Of a DNA stretch of 64,000 nucleotides, positions 26,024 through 35,138 are shown piece by piece. The notes below the pieces were generated by a model. The model ran no database searches, was not told the DNA's origin, and worked only from the letters and a program-made list of their open reading frames with translations. Every line of letters begins with the position of its first letter. The stretch's first letter is position 1. This DNA comes from Chryseobacterium gregarium DSM 19109 (GTDB lineage: Bacteria; Bacteroidota; Bacteroidia; Flavobacteriales; Weeksellaceae): positions 62,001 through 126,000 of the forward strand of contig NZ_AUMU01000008.1 of the NCBI RefSeq assembly GCF_000430845.1. Reading direction: 5' to 3'. The position numbers and the translations under genes were made by a program.

Positions 26024-28402
26024 TTATTTATTATTAAAATCTATATCTTCCCCTGTATTCAGGTTTTCATTGACATTCTCTTCTTTTTTACCTGAATTTT
26101 TAGGTCCCGAAGGTTCTGCAGGTCTGGGATTTTTAATCTCATCAATTGTCTGTAAACCGCCGTCATCTCCATAGCCTCCGCTCAAGCCTTTTAGGTTGGA
26201 GCATCCGTCTTTCCATTCCGAAGGTTTGACAAACTTATCATCAGGAGAGACTCCTAAAGTTTTGTCTGCCCATACTTTCTTCATGAAAATAGCCCAGATC
26301 GGCAATGCCATTTTAGCACCCTGACCTTCACCGGTTCCTAAGAAGTGGGTTGCCCTGTCTTCCCATCCGACCCATGCGCCGGTAGCCAGTTTGGGAACGA
26401 TACCCATAAACCAACCGTCAGAATTGTTCTGCGTGGTTCCTGTTTTACCGGCAATTTCTATATCTTTTGAGATTCCTTTTCTTCCCAATTCTCCTGAAGC
26501 GGTACCGTATTGTGCAACCCCTTTCATCAGTTCGATCATGGTGTATGCATACAGTGGGTTCATTACTTCTTTCGGCTCTACATTCACTTCTTTGATTACC
26601 CTTCCGTTGGCATCTTCAATTCTCCAGATCATTTCCGGTTTGTTGTAGTTTCCGTAATTCGCAAAGGTACTGTAAGCACCTACCATTTCATAAATGGTAA
26701 TGTCGGATGAACCCAAAGCCATCGGTAAACTGGTAGAAATGTCCTCCGTTACTCCAAGATCCCTTGCGGTCTGAATAACGCTCTGTGTTCCCGTCATCTC
26801 AGCGAGACGCAGGGCAACAGGGTTCTGAGAGTGTGCCAAAGCATCTTTCAGCGTAAGCATGCCGCCTCTTCCCGGAACATGGTATGTTCCTTTGTTGAAG
26901 CTTGCATTGGAAACTACGGAGCAAGGGGTCATGCCCAGTTTCATAATTGCCGTTGCATATACAAAAGGCTTAAATGTGGAGCCTACCTGTCTTTTTCCCT
27001 GTTTAATATGATCGTATTGAAAATGTTCCCAGTCGATACCGCCAACCCAGGCTTTAATTTCACCTGTTCCCGGAGTCATTGACATCAATCCGGCCTGAGC
27101 CACTTTTTTGTGCCATCTGATCGAATCCCATGGTGACATCTCCACTTCTTCTTCACCCGCCCATGTGAAACGGGAGGTCTTCACCGGTTTTTTGAATTCC
27201 ATCATAATGGAATCTTCAGAAACGCCTGCTGCCTGCAATTGTTTATAACGGCCGGTTCTTTTCATGGCCTGCACCATCAAACTGTTGATCTGCTTGTCAT
27301 TCAGGTAATAAAAAGGCCAGTTTTTTCTACCTCTCTGTTCAGCATCAAATCTTTTCTGGATATCCATTAAATGCTCTTTAATAGCATCTTCAGCATATTT
27401 CTGCATTTTGGAATCGAGCGTTACGAAAATTTTAAGACCGTCTTTATAGAGATTTAGCTTTTTGCCGTTTTCTTTTTCGTAATCTTTAAGATAATTGTCG
27501 ATTTCCTTTTTAAGATAGAACTTGTAATAAGCTGAATAATCGTCGTTGATATTTTTAATCGGATGATAGTCCAAAGTGATAGGGGTAGCAACTGCTTTTT
27601 CAAAGGTTGCCTGGTCAACATAACCTGTTTTCAGCATCTGGTCCAGTACGACATCCCTTCTGGCTTTTGCCCGTTCAGGGTTTCTCATCGGATTGTTTTT
27701 TACCGGGTTTTCCAGCATGGCAACAAACATAGCGGCTTCCGGTAAGGTAAGCTGGGATGTTTTTTTATTGAAATAAATCCGGGAAGCCATTTCAATTCCG
27801 TTGGCATTGTATAAGAAGTCAAACTTATTGAAATATAAAGTTACGATCTCTTCTTTGGTATATCTTTTTTCAAGACTTACTGCAACAACCCATTCTTTTA
27901 ATTTCTGGAAAGCCCTTCCGATTTTATTCCGAGAGGCACCATTGGTGAAAAGAAGTTTTGCTAACTGTTGGGTAATGGTGGAGCCGCCACCTCTTCCGCC
28001 GCCATAAGCAACGGCCCTAGCCACCGACTGTAAATCAATCCCCGAATGTTCCTTGAAACGTTCATCCTCTTTGGCTTGAAGAGCATAGATCAGAAAAGGA
28101 GGAAGGTCTTTATAAATAATAGGCTGTGTTTTTTCCTTTTCAAATTTGCCTAATAAGACCCCATCTGAAGAGATGATTTCAGAGGCAACATAGATATCCG
28201 GGTTTTCAAGCTCTTTTACATCGGGCATTTCTCCAAGAAAGCCCTGGGAAACGGCAAAGAAAAGTCCTGAAATTCCTAAAACGATAGCAATTAACCCTAC
28301 CCAGATAATGCTGACCCACTTTTTCCAGGCGGTATTTTTCTTTTTGGGAGGAAGAGGGAAGGTTTTCCCTTTTCTTCCTGTATTAGATCTGTTTTCTTCC
28401 AT
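26024..28402 (-). CDS. Class A penicillin-binding protein 1A (bifunctional peptidoglycan glycosyltransferase/transpeptidase)
   Basis: A 792-aa inner-membrane enzyme with a cytoplasmic basic N-terminus, one membrane anchor (about residues 30-52), a GT51 glycosyltransferase domain with the catalytic EDERFKEHSGID (E112) and GGSTITQQLAK, and a transpeptidase domain with SxxK at S475-K478 (VGSTFKPF), SQN in AHSQNPVAL and KTG at 653-655 (GKTGTTQN). The C-terminal tail is rich in Pro, Asn and Glu and probably disordered. It polymerises and crosslinks peptidoglycan. The gldH stop lies 6 bases upstream, so it is cotranscribed with ricT and gldH. Confidence 0.95.
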   Translation of the reverse strand: MEENRSNTGRKGKTFPLPPKKKNTAWKKWVSIIWVGLIAIVLGISGLFFAVSQGFLGEMPDVKELENPDIYVASEIISSDGVLLGKFEKEKTQPIIYKDLPPFLIYALQAKEDERFKEHSGIDLQSVARAVAYGGGRGGGSTITQQLAKLLFTNGASRNKIGRAFQKLKEWVVAVSLEKRYTKEEIVTLYFNKFDFLYNANGIEMASRIYFNKKTSQLTLPEAAMFVAMLENPVKNNPMRNPERAKARRDVVLDQMLKTGYVDQATFEKAVATPITLDYHPIKNINDDYSAYYKFYLKKEIDNYLKDYEKENGKKLNLYKDGLKIFVTLDSKMQKYAEDAIKEHLMDIQKRFDAEQRGRKNWPFYYLNDKQINSLMVQAMKRTGRYKQLQAAGVSEDSIMMEFKKPVKTSRFTWAGEEEVEMSPWDSIRWHKKVAQAGLMSMTPGTGEIKAWVGGIDWEHFQYDHIKQGKRQVGSTFKPFVYATAIMKLGMTPCSVVSNASFNKGTYHVPGRGGMLTLKDALAHSQNPVALRLAEMTGTQSVIQTARDLGVTEDISTSLPMALGSSDITIYEMVGAYSTFANYGNYNKPEMIWRIEDANGRVIKEVNVEPKEVMNPLYAYTMIELMKGVAQYGTASGELGRKGISKDIEIAGKTGTTQNNSDGWFMGIVPKLATGAWVGWEDRATHFLGTGEGQGAKMALPIWAIFMKKVWADKTLGVSPDDKFVKPSEWKDGCSNLKGLSGGYGDDGGLQTIDEIKNPRPAEPSGPKNSGKKEENVNENLNTGEDIDFNNK

Positions 28403-28408
28403 TGATGA

Positions 28409-28873
28409 TTACGGTTTATCCGTTTCTATTTTTACTCCAATGTCTTCAATTCCCGGTAAAATATCATTTCTCATAGCCTGGATCAGGCCTATTTCATATG
28501 TTCCTTTTGCCGGAAATCTGTAGTTCAGTTTATACTGAAACAATGTTTCTTTTGTATCACCGAATCCTGTTCCCAGCCAGTCTCCGTTTGGTTTAGCCAG
28601 TATATAGTTTAACGTGTCCGTTTCCTTTTTCTTGTTCTGAAGATTGGTGAAATTAACAATTAACCTGATATTGCTGTAAGGATACTCATTGTTGTTCCTT
28701 ACAACAAATATAATATTTTTAGGATGTTCAGGATCTGAAATTTCAAGATTAAATTTTTGTTCGCTTTTCTTATTCCATTTGTTATCAACGGGATTCATGA
28801 TAACTTCTCCTTCTGAAGAAGACTGGCAGCTCAAGAAAAGGATAAATGAGAATAATCCTAAAATTTTACGCAT
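28409..28873 (-). CDS. gldH: Gliding motility lipoprotein GldH
   Basis: A 154-aa lipoprotein of the GldH family, needed for gliding motility and linked to the GldKLMN/type IX secretion machinery in flavobacteria. The signal MRKILGLFSFILFLSC carries the lipobox Cys at residue 16. The mature part has the family segments FVVRNNNEYPYSNIRLIVNF, LAKPNGDWLGTGFGD and YEIGLIQAMRND. I start at the ATG at 28873, which overlaps the ricT stop by 8 bases. The open frame extends 25 codons further upstream into ricT, but that part has no signal character. Confidence 0.92.
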   Translation of the reverse strand: MRKILGLFSFILFLSCQSSSEGEVIMNPVDNKWNKKSEQKFNLEISDPEHPKNIIFVVRNNNEYPYSNIRLIVNFTNLQNKKKETDTLNYILAKPNGDWLGTGFGDTKETLFQYKLNYRFPAKGTYEIGLIQAMRNDILPGIEDIGVKIETDKP

Positions 28874-30302
28874 TGTTATCTTTTTTTGGAGGAAACTTCT
28901 TTTTAAATTTTTTCTTGTTCGGATTAGGCTTCTTCTCAGCATCACCACCGGTTACTGCTTCAGTTTTCTCTATCTGAGGCTTGGGCTGCTGTTGCTGTTG
29001 CTTCTGTGCCCTTGGCTGTCCGGCCGCATTGGCATTTGGATTAGGCTGTCTCTCCTGTCTTTGAGGCCTTTCAGATTTTTCATTTCTGTCAGAACGCTCA
29101 GGACGGTCTTGTCTCTCAGGTCTGGCCTGATTCCTTTTTTGTCCCTGATTCGGATTATTCTGATTGTTGTTTGGCCTGTTCTGGCTTCTGTTCTTGTTAT
29201 TATTCCCTCTGTTTTTCTTTTCAAACCGGTCAACACTGTTTTCCTGAATCAGGTCAATGCTTACCAATGGCGCATCCGGCTGTTTCAGTTCTTCAAGAGG
29301 AGGTGTCTTTTCGCCACGCTTGTTTTTGGCGATTAATTTTTTAATCACATCAATATCAAAGTCGTACCATGCCATAGAACTATCTACATAAGCAAACCAC
29401 ATTTTCTTTTTGAAAACGTCGATTTTAATACAGAATGCTCTTCCTTTTTCAGTATCCAAAGTGGTTGAAGAAGATGGAAAGTGGCTTAGCGCATCAAGAT
29501 AGCTGTCCAGTTCGTAATTAAGGCAGCACTTAAGCTTACCGCATTGTCCGGCCAACTTTTGAGGATTGATACTCAACTGCTGGTATCTTGCCACATTGGT
29601 ATTGACAGATCTGAAATCTGTCAGCCAGGTTGAACAGCAAAGCTCTCTTCCACACGATCCGATTCCGCCTACTTTTGCTGCTTCCTGCCTGAAACCGATC
29701 TGCTTCATGTCGATTTTCGTTCTGAAAGCACCTGCGTATTCTTTAATCAGCTGCCTGAAATCCACACGGTTTTCTGCGGTATAATAAAATGTAACTTTTG
29801 AAGCGTCTCCCTGGTACTCTACATCGGTAATCTTCATTTCAAGACCGATTCTATGGGCGATTTTTCGCGCTTCTATTTTTATATTCTCTTCTTTTTTTCG
29901 CGCTTCCTGCCATACCTCAAGATCTTTCTGGTTGGCCTGTCTGTATATTTTAAGGGCTAGTTCTTCAGAAGCTCTTTTCTTCTTCATCTGAATTTTCACC
30001 AATTCTCCGGTGAGACTTACCACACCTACATCATGTCCGGGACTTGATTCTACTGTAACGACACTACCTATGTGTAACGGGATATTATTTATATTTTTAT
30101 AAAAGGATTTTCTGTCATTTTTAAATCTAACCTCTACAAAATCGCATCTGTTCGGTGCAGGATTGTTGATGTTGGAAAGCCAGTCAAAAACACTTAATTT
30201 ATAACTATTACCACAGGTATTTACGTTTTCACAGCCATTCGCGGTTTTCTTGGGTCCGCAAGAATGTGCAGAATCGCCGGATGTTTTACATCCACAACTC
30301 AT
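28866..30302 (-). CDS. ricT: RicT (PSP1 domain, YaaT-like) with long disordered tail
   Basis: A 478-aa protein. In Bacillus the RicA-RicF-RicT complex binds Fe-S clusters and affects RNase Y-dependent mRNA processing. The PSP1 core is at about residues 55-300; the Cys signature GGIGSCGRELCCSTWL ... CGKLKCCLNYE is intact. The N-terminus is also Cys-rich (MSCGCKTSGDSAHSCG). The last 130 residues are an Asn/Gln/Arg/Pro-rich low-complexity tail, as in other flavobacterial members, and may bind RNA. It is the first gene of a run with gldH (8-base overlap) and PBP1A. Confidence 0.9.
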   Translation of the reverse strand: MSCGCKTSGDSAHSCGPKKTANGCENVNTCGNSYKLSVFDWLSNINNPAPNRCDFVEVRFKNDRKSFYKNINNIPLHIGSVVTVESSPGHDVGVVSLTGELVKIQMKKKRASEELALKIYRQANQKDLEVWQEARKKEENIKIEARKIAHRIGLEMKITDVEYQGDASKVTFYYTAENRVDFRQLIKEYAGAFRTKIDMKQIGFRQEAAKVGGIGSCGRELCCSTWLTDFRSVNTNVARYQQLSINPQKLAGQCGKLKCCLNYELDSYLDALSHFPSSSTTLDTEKGRAFCIKIDVFKKKMWFAYVDSSMAWYDFDIDVIKKLIAKNKRGEKTPPLEELKQPDAPLVSIDLIQENSVDRFEKKNRGNNNKNRSQNRPNNNQNNPNQGQKRNQARPERQDRPERSDRNEKSERPQRQERQPNPNANAAGQPRAQKQQQQQPKPQIEKTEAVTGGDAEKKPNPNKKKFKKKFPPKKDNNA

Positions 30303-30322
30303 ATATTATATATTTAATCTTG

Positions 30323-30330
30323 CAAATTTA
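30323..30330 (-). promoter_or_regulatory. -7 element of the ricT-gldH-PBP1A run
   Basis: TAAATTTG on the minus strand, 20 bases before the ricT ATG; no TTG at the usual distance. Confidence 0.5.
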
Positions 30331-30549
30331 TGATTTTTATCTTTATAAGGTCTAAAATAATCAAATATTCAGAAACATCGGTGTTTGGGATTAAACAAAA
30401 ATAAAAATTTACGGAAGTAGGTTTGTTAGAGTCTTGATAATTAGATGAATTAACTCGTGATTTATTATAATGCTATTTTAAACATAATTTTCTTTTTCCA
30501 TATCGTTTAAAATTTTATGATTTATTAACAGGCATAGCCAAAATAATTT

Positions 30550-30557
30550 TATATTTG
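30550..30557 (+). promoter_or_regulatory. -7 element of the FadL-type porin gene
   Basis: TATATTTG ending 19 bases before the ATG at 30577. The -33 position reads TTA rather than TTG. Confidence 0.5.
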
Positions 30558-30576
30558 ACTTATATAATAATAGTCT

Positions 30577-31812
30577 ATGAAAAAAATATTAGTATCAACT
30601 GCATTACTGGCGGGGGTTCTATCTTATGCGGGAGGCTTCAGGGTTTCTTTGCAGGGGGTAAAGCAATTGGCAATGGCGCATACCAGTGCGCATGCTGAAG
30701 ATGCGAGTGTGGCATTCTTCAATCCTGCAGGAATGTCATTCATTCCTTCGAAGCTAAGTATCGTTGCCGGAGGATTCGGAGCAAGCAATAAGGTTACTTT
30801 TCAGAATCTGAATACCCTGCAGAGCACAGAAACCAATAATCCGACGGGAACGCCTATTTACGCAGCTATTGCTTATAGACCGATCGATAAATTGTCAATC
30901 GGGTTCAGTTTTTCCACTCCTTTCGGAAGTACGATTGAGTGGCCGGATCAGTGGGAAGGAAAAGAAATGGTTCAGAGACTTGAGCTGAAAAGTTATTATT
31001 TCCAGCCTATGGTTTCTTATAAGTTCAATGACTGGCTGGCTTTTGGAGCAAGCTATATCTATGCAAAAGGAAAAGTGGACTGGGATAAGGCCGTGACGCA
31101 GTTCGGAGGCCAGGTTAATATCAATGATGAAAAAGCAAGCGGCCATGGTTACGGCTTCGGGTTTTATTTCAGACCGGACCCTAAACTTGACGTGAGTATT
31201 GCCTACCGTTCGCCGGTTGATATGAAGGCCAAAAACGGAACGGCTACCTTTAAGTTTCCGTCGGCTTCTGCTTATACTTTATTAGGTTTGGATGCAAGCG
31301 GCAAAGACGGCTTTACGGCAACATTGCCTTTGGTGGAAGAATATACGGTTGGTTTAACCTATAAGATCACTCCGAAATGGTTGGTTTCTGCTGATTTCAA
31401 TTATCATGGTTGGGAACGGTACAGCAAACTGACACTGGATTTCGCTACGGCACCGGTTGGAAACCAGGCAGATCCTACAGTTTCTGTTTCTCCTAAAAAC
31501 TTCAGGAATTCCAAAACATTCAGATTAGGAACCCAATATGCATTCACTGATATGATCTACGGACGTCTGGGAGCTTATTATGATGAGTCTCCTTATTCTG
31601 ATGACCATTTTATTCCTGAAACTCCATCGTTCAATACCTATGTTGTAACGGGCGGGGTTGGCTTTAAGCTGAAGCAGTTCGGAGTTGACGTGGCAGGAGG
31701 ATATGCAATGCCTCAGGCGAGAGATGTAAACAATTCAACACTTGGATTTTATGGACAGGCTAAAGCTAAGGCGTTCTATTTAGGTTTAGGTTTATCTTAC
31801 AACCCTTTTTAA
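30577..31812 (+). CDS. OmpP1/FadL/TodX-family outer membrane transporter
   Basis: A 411-aa outer-membrane beta-barrel for hydrophobic compounds such as long-chain fatty acids. Signal peptide of about 19 residues. The family N-terminus is clear: GGFRVSLQGVKQLAMAHTSAHAEDASVAFFNPAGMSF, of which the NPAGM motif is diagnostic, as is the hatch region after it. The pattern of alternating residues and the ending LGLGLSYNPF fit a barrel whose last strand ends in Phe. The SGNH lipoprotein gene follows 9 bases later, suggesting a coupled lipid hydrolysis and uptake unit. Confidence 0.92.
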   Translation: MKKILVSTALLAGVLSYAGGFRVSLQGVKQLAMAHTSAHAEDASVAFFNPAGMSFIPSKLSIVAGGFGASNKVTFQNLNTLQSTETNNPTGTPIYAAIAYRPIDKLSIGFSFSTPFGSTIEWPDQWEGKEMVQRLELKSYYFQPMVSYKFNDWLAFGASYIYAKGKVDWDKAVTQFGGQVNINDEKASGHGYGFGFYFRPDPKLDVSIAYRSPVDMKAKNGTATFKFPSASAYTLLGLDASGKDGFTATLPLVEEYTVGLTYKITPKWLVSADFNYHGWERYSKLTLDFATAPVGNQADPTVSVSPKNFRNSKTFRLGTQYAFTDMIYGRLGAYYDESPYSDDHFIPETPSFNTYVVTGGVGFKLKQFGVDVAGGYAMPQARDVNNSTLGFYGQAKAKAFYLGLGLSYNPF

Positions 31813-31821
31813 TTGAAGACT

Positions 31822-33258
31822 ATGAAAAAAATTATAATTTCTACATTCGCGATTTCTGCAATGCTTTTTACAACAAGCTGCGAAAATGATTTTGATACCG
31901 ATGTAAATGATGTGGTGGTCACTAAGGGTGAAGCCGATTTCTCTAAATATGTTGCACTGGGTAATTCTTTGACATCCGGATACCGGGACGGAGCTCTTTA
32001 CAGTTCCGGGCAGAATGAATCTTATCCCTCAATGATTGCCGCTCAGATGAAACTTGCCGGAGGAGGAGCATTTAAACAGCCACTGATGCCGAATAATGTT
32101 GGCGGATTTATAGGGTTGCCAGGTTTTCCGGGTAAACTGGAGCTTAAGATGGTGAATGGGGCATTAAGTCCTGTACCTAACAGTCCGGCGGCTGTATTGG
32201 ATAATGTGACTTCAGGAGGGACTTACCAGAATATGGGAGTTCCGGGTGCGAAAGTATTTCACTTGTTAGCTCCGGGTTACGGCAATGCTGCGAATATTCC
32301 TTTAGGCCTTGCGAATCCTTATTTTGCAAGATTTGCTTCGTCTGCTACTGCATCTGTTGTTAGTGATGCATTGGCACAGAATCCTACCTTTATCTCTTTA
32401 TGGATCGGGAATAATGATGTATTGGGATATGCAACTTCAGGCGGAGACGGTTCTAACCCGATTACCCCGGTTGACGGAGCTGTCGGTGTTGGTTTTACCA
32501 ATTCATATACCGCATTAGTAGGGTTGTTATTTCCTGCAGGAACAACAAGAAAAGGAATCATAGCCAATATACCTAACGTAACAAGTGTGCCTTATTTTAC
32601 AAGAGTTCCGGCTATGCCGCTTACCAATCTTACTGCTGCACAGGTTACACAGCTAAACGGAGGGTATGCTGCATATAATGCAGGGCTAGCACAAGCTAAA
32701 AGCTTAGGGGCAATCAATGATGCAGAATACCAGAAAAGACTGATAAAGTTTACAGCAGGAGCTGTAGCAAACGGAGCGGTAATTGCTGATAAAGACCTGT
32801 CAACTGTTCCGGGGCTTCCGAAATACCGGCAGACCACTGCAAAAGATTTCATTTTATTACCGGCAAGCCAGGTTCTTAATCCGACAGCCGGGGGAGGTAC
32901 ATCTGTTCCTTTGGAAGATAAGCTTGTGCTGACGGAATCTGAAGCGGCAAAAGTAACAACTGCTACGGTTGCCTATAATACAACCATAAAAAATGTAGCG
33001 GCTGCCAAAAATCTTGCATTTGTAGATATGAATGCAAAGATGGAAGAGCTCAATTCCAAATCGGGAATCGTTTGGGACGGAGTGAAATATACTGCGACTT
33101 TTGTTAGCGGCGGTGCATTTTCACTGGACGGTATTCACCTTACAGGCAGAGGGTATGCCATCATAGCCAATGAGTTTATCAAAACAATTAATGATAAATA
33201 CAAATCCACGTTACCCCAGGTAAATCCTAATACATATTCCGGAGTTACCTTCCCGTAA
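31822..33258 (+). CDS. SGNH/GDSL-type hydrolase lipoprotein
   Basis: A 478-aa surface-lipoprotein-like esterase/lipase. Residues 1-20 MKKIIISTFAISAMLFTTSC form the lipoprotein signal (Cys20). SGNH blocks: block I ALGNSLTSG (Ser49, GNSL in place of GDSL), block III WIGNNDVLGYA, block V DGIHLTGRGYAI carrying the catalytic Asp and His. Only 9 bases from the FadL-type porin gene and on the same strand, so the enzyme may release fatty acids that the porin imports; this is inference from position. The start at 31822 is preferred over an in-frame TTG at 31813. Confidence 0.88.
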   Translation: MKKIIISTFAISAMLFTTSCENDFDTDVNDVVVTKGEADFSKYVALGNSLTSGYRDGALYSSGQNESYPSMIAAQMKLAGGGAFKQPLMPNNVGGFIGLPGFPGKLELKMVNGALSPVPNSPAAVLDNVTSGGTYQNMGVPGAKVFHLLAPGYGNAANIPLGLANPYFARFASSATASVVSDALAQNPTFISLWIGNNDVLGYATSGGDGSNPITPVDGAVGVGFTNSYTALVGLLFPAGTTRKGIIANIPNVTSVPYFTRVPAMPLTNLTAAQVTQLNGGYAAYNAGLAQAKSLGAINDAEYQKRLIKFTAGAVANGAVIADKDLSTVPGLPKYRQTTAKDFILLPASQVLNPTAGGGTSVPLEDKLVLTESEAAKVTTATVAYNTTIKNVAAAKNLAFVDMNAKMEELNSKSGIVWDGVKYTATFVSGGAFSLDGIHLTGRGYAIIANEFIKTINDKYKSTLPQVNPNTYSGVTFP

Positions 33259-33281
33259 TTATTGATAAAATAAAAACTTAG

Positions 33282-33308
33282 AAACCACAAGAGTAATTCT
33301 TGTGGTTT
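33282..33308 (+). terminator. Terminator behind the porin-SGNH operon
   Basis: Perfect 11-bp stem AAACCACAAGA / TCTTGTGGTTT with a 5-base loop and a long T-run. Confidence 0.92.
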
Positions 33309-33313
33309 TTTTT

Positions 33314-33321
33314 TAAATTTG
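33314..33321 (+). promoter_or_regulatory. -7 element for prs
   Basis: TAAATTTG directly behind the terminator T-run, 22 bases before the prs ATG. The -33 region would fall inside the terminator hairpin and has no TTG at 17-23 bases, so the call is tentative. Confidence 0.4.
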
Positions 33322-33343
33322 CAAAATCTTTTAAAAAGTAAAA

Positions 33344-34282
33344 ATGGCCGATCAGTTAAGTTATCTATTTAGTACAAGGACGAGTAAGGACTTGGCAGAG
33401 AAAATTGCCCAGCATTACGGGCAGCAATTAGGGAAGATCAACTTTCAGGAGTTCAGTGACGGGGAATTTGAACCTGTTCTGGATGAATCTGTAAGAGGAG
33501 GAAGAGTGTTCCTGATTGGATCTACATTTCCCCCGGCAGACAATCTTTTAGAACTTCTTCTGATGATTGATGCTGCAAAAAGAGCTTCTGCAAAAAGCAT
33601 TACCGTCGTACTTCCTTATTTCGGGCTTGCAAGACAGGACAGAAAAGACCAGCCAAGAGCACCTATCGGAGCAAAACTGGTTGCAAATCTTTTGACTGCT
33701 GCAGGGGCAACAAGGGTAATGACGATGGATCTGCACGCAGATCAGATCCAGGGATTCTTTGAAATTCCGGTAGATCACTTATATGCTTCCACGATTTTCG
33801 TGGATTATATCAGAGATCTAAAACTGGAAGACCTTACCATTGCTTCTCCGGATATGGGAGGGGCAAAAAGAGCGAAAAACTATGCAGGACACTTAGGAGC
33901 AGACGTGGTAATTGCTTATAAGGAAAGAAAAAAGGCCAATGTGGTAGAAGAAATGTTCCTTATCGGAGATGTAGAGGGTAAAAATGTAATCCTTATTGAT
34001 GATATGATCGATACCGCAGGCACCCTTTGCAAGGCCGCCGATATCTTAATGGAAAAAGGAGCTAAATCCGTAAGGGCAATGGCCACTCATGGAGTTCTTT
34101 CAGGGAAGGCTTACGAAAATATTGAGAACTCAAAATTATTGGAAGTAATTGTAACTGACTCGATTCCTTTGAAAAATAATTTGACAACTAAAATAAAAGT
34201 GCTATCTTGCGCCCCATTATTTGCAGACGTTATGAAGATGGTTCATGAGCATCAGTCAATTAGCAGTAAATTCATTATCTAA
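33344..34282 (+). CDS. prs: Ribose-phosphate pyrophosphokinase
   Basis: Makes PRPP from ribose 5-phosphate and ATP, feeding purine, pyrimidine, His, Trp and NAD synthesis as well as salvage (compare apt at 10.6 kb). The 312-aa protein has EFSDGEFEPVLDESVRGGRVF at the N-terminus, LPYFGLARQDRKDQPRAPI (flexible ATP loop), DLHADQIQGFF and the PRPP loop VILIDDMIDTAGTL. rplY follows 55 bases later on the same strand, a common Bacteroidota neighbour. Confidence 0.97.
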   Translation: MADQLSYLFSTRTSKDLAEKIAQHYGQQLGKINFQEFSDGEFEPVLDESVRGGRVFLIGSTFPPADNLLELLLMIDAAKRASAKSITVVLPYFGLARQDRKDQPRAPIGAKLVANLLTAAGATRVMTMDLHADQIQGFFEIPVDHLYASTIFVDYIRDLKLEDLTIASPDMGGAKRAKNYAGHLGADVVIAYKERKKANVVEEMFLIGDVEGKNVILIDDMIDTAGTLCKAADILMEKGAKSVRAMATHGVLSGKAYENIENSKLLEVIVTDSIPLKNNLTTKIKVLSCAPLFADVMKMVHEHQSISSKFII

Positions 34283-34337
34283 TTGATATTCATTGTTTTG
34301 CAGGTTCAAATTGAAACAAATTTTTAAATTTTTATAA

Positions 34338-34982
34338 ATGAAATCTATTACAATTCAAGGTACAAAAAGAGAAAGCGTGGGCAAAAAGTCGACAAAAGCT
34401 TTACGTGATGCTGAATTAGTTCCTTGTGTTGTTTACGGAGGTGGCGAGCCATTGAACTTCTCTGCAGAAGAGAGAGCATTCAAAGGTTTGGTATATACTC
34501 CTGAAGCACACACGGTATCTATTGAGGTTGATGGTCAGACAATTCCGGCCGTTCTTCAGGATATTCAGTTCCACCCGATCACTGATAAAATTCTTCACGC
34601 AGACTTCTATCAATTATCTGCTGATAAGCCGGTTGTTATGGAAGTTCCTGTAAGAATGACAGGTCGTTCCAAAGGTGTTGTAGCTGGTGGTGCTTTACGT
34701 CAATCTTTCAGAAAATTAAAGGTAAAAGCTATTCCTGCTAACTTACCTGACGAAATCGTTGTAGATGTTACCCAATTAAGAATCGGTAACAAATTATACA
34801 TCGGTGGTATTAAAACTGAAGGATATTCTTTCGTGCACCCGGACAATGCAGTAGTAGTTGCTGTTAAGATGTCTAGAAATGCAATGAAAGGCGGTGCTGT
34901 AGTTGAGGATGATGATGAAGAAGAAGGAACAACAGAAGAAGGAGCTGCTCCGGCAGCAGAAGAAACTACTTCAGCAGAATAA
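34338..34982 (+). CDS. rplY: 50S ribosomal protein L25 (general stress protein Ctc type)
   Basis: A 214-aa long-form L25 that binds 5S rRNA: N-terminal L25 beta-barrel ([35 protein letters not shown]) followed by the C-terminal TL5/CTC domain (about residues 95-180) and an acidic Glu/Ala tail of 30 residues. It is downstream of prs and closed by a terminator. Confidence 0.96.
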   Translation: MKSITIQGTKRESVGKKSTKALRDAELVPCVVYGGGEPLNFSAEERAFKGLVYTPEAHTVSIEVDGQTIPAVLQDIQFHPITDKILHADFYQLSADKPVVMEVPVRMTGRSKGVVAGGALRQSFRKLKVKAIPANLPDEIVVDVTQLRIGNKLYIGGIKTEGYSFVHPDNAVVVAVKMSRNAMKGGAVVEDDDEEEGTTEEGAAPAAEETTSAE

Positions 34983-35005
34983 GAATCACTTATTTAAACG
35001 ATATA

Positions 35006-35029
35006 AAACCTGTCAGTTCTGGCAGGTTT
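35006..35029 (+). terminator. Terminator behind rplY
   Basis: Arms AAACCTGTCA and TGGCAGGTTT (10 bp, one G-U pair, 4-base loop), then TTGTTTTT. Confidence 0.88.
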
Positions 35030-35067
35030 TTGTTTTTAGATTACATCTATAATCATATTTAGCCACC

Positions 35068-35096
35068 TTCCTTTCAGAAAAAAAGCCGTAAATTTG
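35068..35096 (+). promoter_or_regulatory. Probable promoter of sufS
   Basis: TTC (one mismatch to TTG), 18 bases, TAAATTTG. The -7 element ends 42 bases before the sufS ATG. Confidence 0.5.
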
Positions 35097-35138
35097 AAGG
35101 GTTCTAAATAAGAACGTATCAATTTAAAATTTTAATAA

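Noticed and set aside
28970-29236. Low-complexity repeats in the 3' part of ricT considered as a CRISPR or tandem-repeat array
   Set aside because: The units are irregular and in frame, encoding an N/Q/R/P-rich tail; no repeat-spacer periodicity.
28689-29336. 215-codon plus-strand frame antisense to ricT/gldH
   Set aside because: Its Leu/Arg/Ser-rich composition mirrors the repetitive Gln/Asn/Arg tail of ricT on the other strand; no promoter or family features.
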